NCBI RefSeq assembly: GCF_002286815.1 | Contig: NZ_MUNM01000031.1 | Location: 1 to 64,000 of the forward strand | Direction of reading: 5' to 3' | Source of the DNA: Pseudomonas sp. PICF141 | GTDB taxonomy: Bacteria > Pseudomonadota > Gammaproteobacteria > Pseudomonadales > Pseudomonadaceae | DNA length: 64,000 bases | Shown: piece after piece, positions 63,181 through 64,000 of the stretch | Layout of the letters: each line of letters opens with the position of its first letter | Position numbering within the stretch: the stretch's first letter is position 1 | Program-made: the position numbers and the translations under genes | The notes under the pieces: generated by a model | Databases searched by the model: none | Told to the model about the DNA's origin: nothing | Seen by the model: the letters and a program-made list of their open reading frames with translations, nothing else

Positions 63181-64000
63181 CTACTCTCCACCAAGATCGG
63201 AAAAGGGTTTGAGCCCACTCAATAAACCGTGTAGACCGTGCAACGGCACGGGCAGCCAGGTGGGTCGATTTTCAGCCTCATAGGCCACTTCATAAGCCGC
63301 CTTCTCCAGACCGAACAACGCCAGCGCGGCGTCCTCGCCTTCAGGATCTTGCCATGCATGAGCAAGACTAGCTGCCGCCAGCCGATAAGCGTCGACAAAT
63401 GCATGCCGCGCTTCTCTCAGATATCGATCGGCGACCCGTTGCCGCGCGGCCTGGGCCTCGGCGGTGTTATCGACGTTATGCACGTTGAGCGTCATCGCCG
63501 CCGCGTAATCGAAGGAGCGCAACACGCCGCTGACATCTTTATAGGGGCTGTGTTTGCCTCGGCGTTCATGCAGGCCCCGTGCCGGTTCACCTTCGAAATC
63601 GATCAGGTAGGCATCGCCCTTGATCACCAGCACCTGCCCCAGGTGCAAGTCGCCATGGACGCGAATGCGCAGGCCACCAGCCGCTTTTTTGCCCAATTCC
63701 TGAACATGGCTGAGGATGGTTTTTTTGTTGTCCAGCAAACGACTGACCAATGCCTGATCCGCGGAGCTCAGGTCAGTTTGATGCTGCTTGAGCAACTTCA
63801 GGGCATGTTCCAGCTGCGCCGCCACATCCTTGGCCGAGGCCAGGGCATCTTTCTGGGTGGTGATTTGTGGTGCGAAGTCCGGGTTGGCGCTCGGGGCTGC
63901 CAACACCTGATGCATTTCCCCCAGGCGCTGGCCGAGCATGCCGGCGAAATCCTTCAGCTCGCCGAGGGCGTTGTAATGCTGTTCCTGTTCCGAGACGGCA
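63181..64000 (-). CDS. treS: Trehalose synthase/maltokinase, C-terminal part (partial)
   Basis: The visible 272 residues are the C-terminal end of a protein whose N-terminus lies beyond the window. They belong to the maltokinase (Pep2-like) domain that is fused to TreS in Pseudomonas: [20 protein letters not shown] and [20 protein letters not shown] are the kinase catalytic and metal-binding loops, and [19 protein letters not shown] follows. The fused enzyme would interconvert maltose and trehalose and phosphorylate maltose for GlgE. The frame is open to the window edge. Its stop is two bases from the glgB start. Confidence 0.88.
   Translation of the reverse strand, partial: AVSEQEQHYNALGELKDFAGMLGQRLGEMHQVLAAPSANPDFAPQITTQKDALASAKDVAAQLEHALKLLKQHQTDLSSADQALVSRLLDNKKTILSHVQELGKKAAGGLRIRVHGDLHLGQVLVIKGDAYLIDFEGEPARGLHERRGKHSPYKDVSGVLRSFDYAAAMTLNVHNVDNTAEAQAARQRVADRYLREARHAFVDAYRLAAASLAHAWQDPEGEDAALALFGLEKAAYEVAYEAENRPTWLPVPLHGLHGLLSGLKPFSDLGGE

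Overview
The window looks like a chromosomal segment of a fluorescent Pseudomonas (P. fluorescens group). The coding sequence is GC-rich, Pseudomonas-type REP palindromes lie between genes, and several loci are recognisable: dpkA, a pvdQ locus with a Fur-like neighbour, and the glgA-treZ-malQ-treY-glgX / glgB-treS carbohydrate cluster. I see no rRNA, tRNA, CRISPR array, transposase or integrase.

Layout. (1) 0-10.6 kb, metabolic and regulatory genes: a WYL regulator with an NTF2-like protein, a ureohydrolase with a polyamine-binding protein and a divergent LysR gene, a LEA2 lipoprotein, a PhoD-like phosphatase, a nitrilase with a divergent LysR gene, a DUF883 protein and dpkA. (2) 10.8-15.6 kb: one 1603-residue toxin-like protein with four internal repeats and a C-terminal HEFSH zinc motif. 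(3) 15.9-20.3 kb, an iron/pyoverdine-type locus: FecR-like anti-sigma protein without a sigma gene, pvdQ, a Fur-like winged-helix protein and two small ORFs. (4) 20.6-27.7 kb, an accessory operon: MdfA-like exporter, LuxE-like protein, a LuxC/PaaK fusion, a second PaaK-like enzyme and a GNAT protein. (5) 27.7-31.2 kb: LysR/aldo-keto reductase pair, an unknown protein and a DUF411 metal-binding protein. (6) 31.3-42.6 kb, an unusual biosynthetic cluster: TetR regulator, SDR, degenerate acyl-AMP ligase, HAD phosphatase, FAD monooxygenase, a triple carrier protein whose third domain lacks its serine, a ketosynthase protein ending in two AfsA-like hot-dog domains, and a SRPBCC protein. (7) 42.7-45.6 kb: beta-barrel protein, exported alpha/beta hydrolase and 2-hydroxyacid dehydrogenase. 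(8) 46.3-64 kb: the glycogen/trehalose cluster, with a PIG-L protein, an EEP protein and an autotransporter-type barrel inserted.

How the genes work together. In region 8, GlgA and GlgB build glycogen, GlgX debranches it, MalQ rearranges maltodextrins, TreY/TreZ convert them to trehalose, and TreS links trehalose and maltose. In region 6 the combination of ketosynthase, carrier proteins, an AfsA tandem and a HAD phosphatase suggests a beta-ketoacyl chain joined to a C3 phosphate unit to give a butenolide or butyrolactone-like product, then oxidised. This is inference from domain content. Region 4 looks like an acid-activation and reduction route (acyl-AMP, acyl-enzyme, aldehyde) with acetylation and export. 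I recognise no characterised product for it.
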